Of a stretch of 64,000 nucleotides of DNA, positions 63,500 to 64,000 are shown piece by piece. The first letter of the stretch is position 1. Every line of letters begins with the position of its first letter. The notes beneath the pieces were generated by a model that worked only from the letters and a program-made list of their open reading frames with translations, did not search any database and was not told the origin of the DNA. The DNA is from Acidobacteria bacterium SCN 69-37. GTDB taxonomy: Bacteria; Acidobacteriota; Vicinamibacteria; Vicinamibacterales; SCN-69-37. The stretch is from positions 1 to 64,000 of the forward strand of contig MEDJ01000001.1 of NCBI GenBank assembly GCA_001724025.1, read 5' to 3'. Made by a program: the position numbers and the translations under genes.

Positions 63500-63831
63500 C
63501 AGCCGGTCACTGTAACAGACGACACGGGCCTCTGGCCGCGACGGTGAGGCTGCTGAAACAGCCAGCACCCTCGAGTTCGACGCCAGAAGCCAGACGCCAG
63601 ACGTGAGGAACCTGGCCCGATTCGTCAACTTCTGGCTGCTGGCGTCGACCTTCTGGCTTGGGAGCCTGCGTTCTCCAGCAGGCTCCTGCCGCTGAGCCCT
63701 CAGCGCTCGCGCTGCGCGAACTTCAGGCTTTGAAGGCGTGGGGCCCCACCCCCACGCCGCTGGCCGGCACTGTCGCCGAGCCCTCAGCGCTCGCGCTACG
63801 CGCTCGGCTTCGGGCTGTCTATACTGTGAGG
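63500..63831. repeat. Intergenic region with several hairpins and a 20-bp direct repeat
   Basis: No gene is visible. It contains hairpins at 63661-63686 (9-bp stem) and about 63735-63758, and a 20-bp direct repeat at 63694-63713 and 63778-63797, the second part of a GCCGAGC...GCTCGGC stem. CCAGAAG/CTTCTGG motifs occur in both orientations at about 63575-63660. It separates divergent receptor and acylphosphatase genes. Confidence 0.55.
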
Positions 63832-64000
63832 ATGCTCGAGGCGCGTCGATACGTCATCCGGGGTGACGTGCAGGGTGTAGGCTTCCGGTGGTTCACCGAG
63901 CAGGCCGCGCGCGTCGAGGGACTGCACGGGTGGGTCGCCAATCGTCCCGACGGCGCGGTCGAGGTGGCCGCCGAGGGAGACCGCGAGGCGCTGCGGCGCT
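63832..64000 (+). CDS. acyP: Acylphosphatase, N-terminal part (runs off window)
   Basis: The first 56 residues show the acylphosphatase signatures: [19 protein letters not shown] (phosphate loop with catalytic Arg) and [20 protein letters not shown] (catalytic Asn). The enzyme hydrolyses carboxyl phosphates such as acyl phosphates. Usual length is about 90 residues, so about 35 are missing at the edge. Confidence 0.92.
   Translation, partial: MLEARRYVIRGDVQGVGFRWFTEQAARVEGLHGWVANRPDGAVEVAAEGDREALRR

Noticed and set aside
63500-63831. Cobalamin riboswitch before the BtuB-like receptor
   Set aside because: No B12-box-like sequence is visible on the minus strand; the hairpins do not match that fold.

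Overview
The window looks like chromosomal DNA of a high-GC, Gram-negative soil bacterium, most likely an acidobacterium near Vicinamibacteria. This rests on ADOP-type permeases, lipoproteins, exported glycoside hydrolases with Arg/Gly/Pro-rich linkers, a PQQ dehydrogenase, a TonB receptor and winged-helix/TPR regulators. The taxonomic call is inference.

1-14.4 kb is accessory DNA. It starts with an IS21 element apparently inserted in an IS3 transposase gene. Then come two minus-strand operons. One (6514 to 1004) encodes a lipoprotein beta-propeller, a thioredoxin-like protein, an ADOP permease, a Cys-tailed membrane protein and a DsbA-like protein; a very good sigma-54 promoter lies upstream. 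The other (12801 to 7449) encodes a free carrier protein, a GT1 glycosyltransferase, a stand-alone adenylation enzyme whose readable specificity code is that of threonine, a sulfotransferase, and a sigma-54 activator with a non-phosphorylatable receiver. IS5, nuclease and antitoxin remnants follow. The region ends exactly at the 3' half of tRNA-Pro(CGG) with its terminator, the expected scar of a tRNA-integrated island that continues left of the window.

14.5-16.9 kb is a run of truncated genes (B12-radical-SAM N-terminus, an uncharacterised C-terminus, an ADOP C-terminus). 17-25.6 kb holds a cytochrome c fused to a beta-barrel, a VIT-type metal transporter, two small membrane proteins, an ADP-forming acyl-CoA synthetase, a universal stress protein and PEP synthase. 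25.6-33.8 kb is redox and carbohydrate oxidation: cytochrome c, ferric-reductase-like flavoprotein, BASS transporter, PQQ dehydrogenase with haem c, cupin and SMP-30-type lactonase. 33.8-42.5 kb is a glycan-degradation locus (esterases, GH95, GH43, Tat-exported enolase-superfamily enzyme) with a LacI-type palindrome in its divergent promoter.

43-50.7 kb is another disturbed region, with truncated DUF2243 and DUF72 genes, an orphan terminator, lipoproteins, and HigBA-like, DUF433/DUF5615 and VapBC-like modules. The VapBC block is bracketed by a 140-bp direct duplication of the 3' end of a neighbouring regulator. At 50.8-52.3 kb an all-helical protein of unknown function sits beside two oppositely oriented arrays of degenerate 21-22 bp repeats, the most unusual structure here. 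52.5-55.8 kb encodes a B-type haem-copper oxidase-like enzyme with Asn where the active-site Tyr is expected, plus its CuA subunit and a SCO chaperone. The rest is largely housekeeping: MetY, a D-2-hydroxyacid dehydrogenase, an acyltransferase, a ParE-type TA pair, ArgG, a TonB receptor and the start of acylphosphatase.
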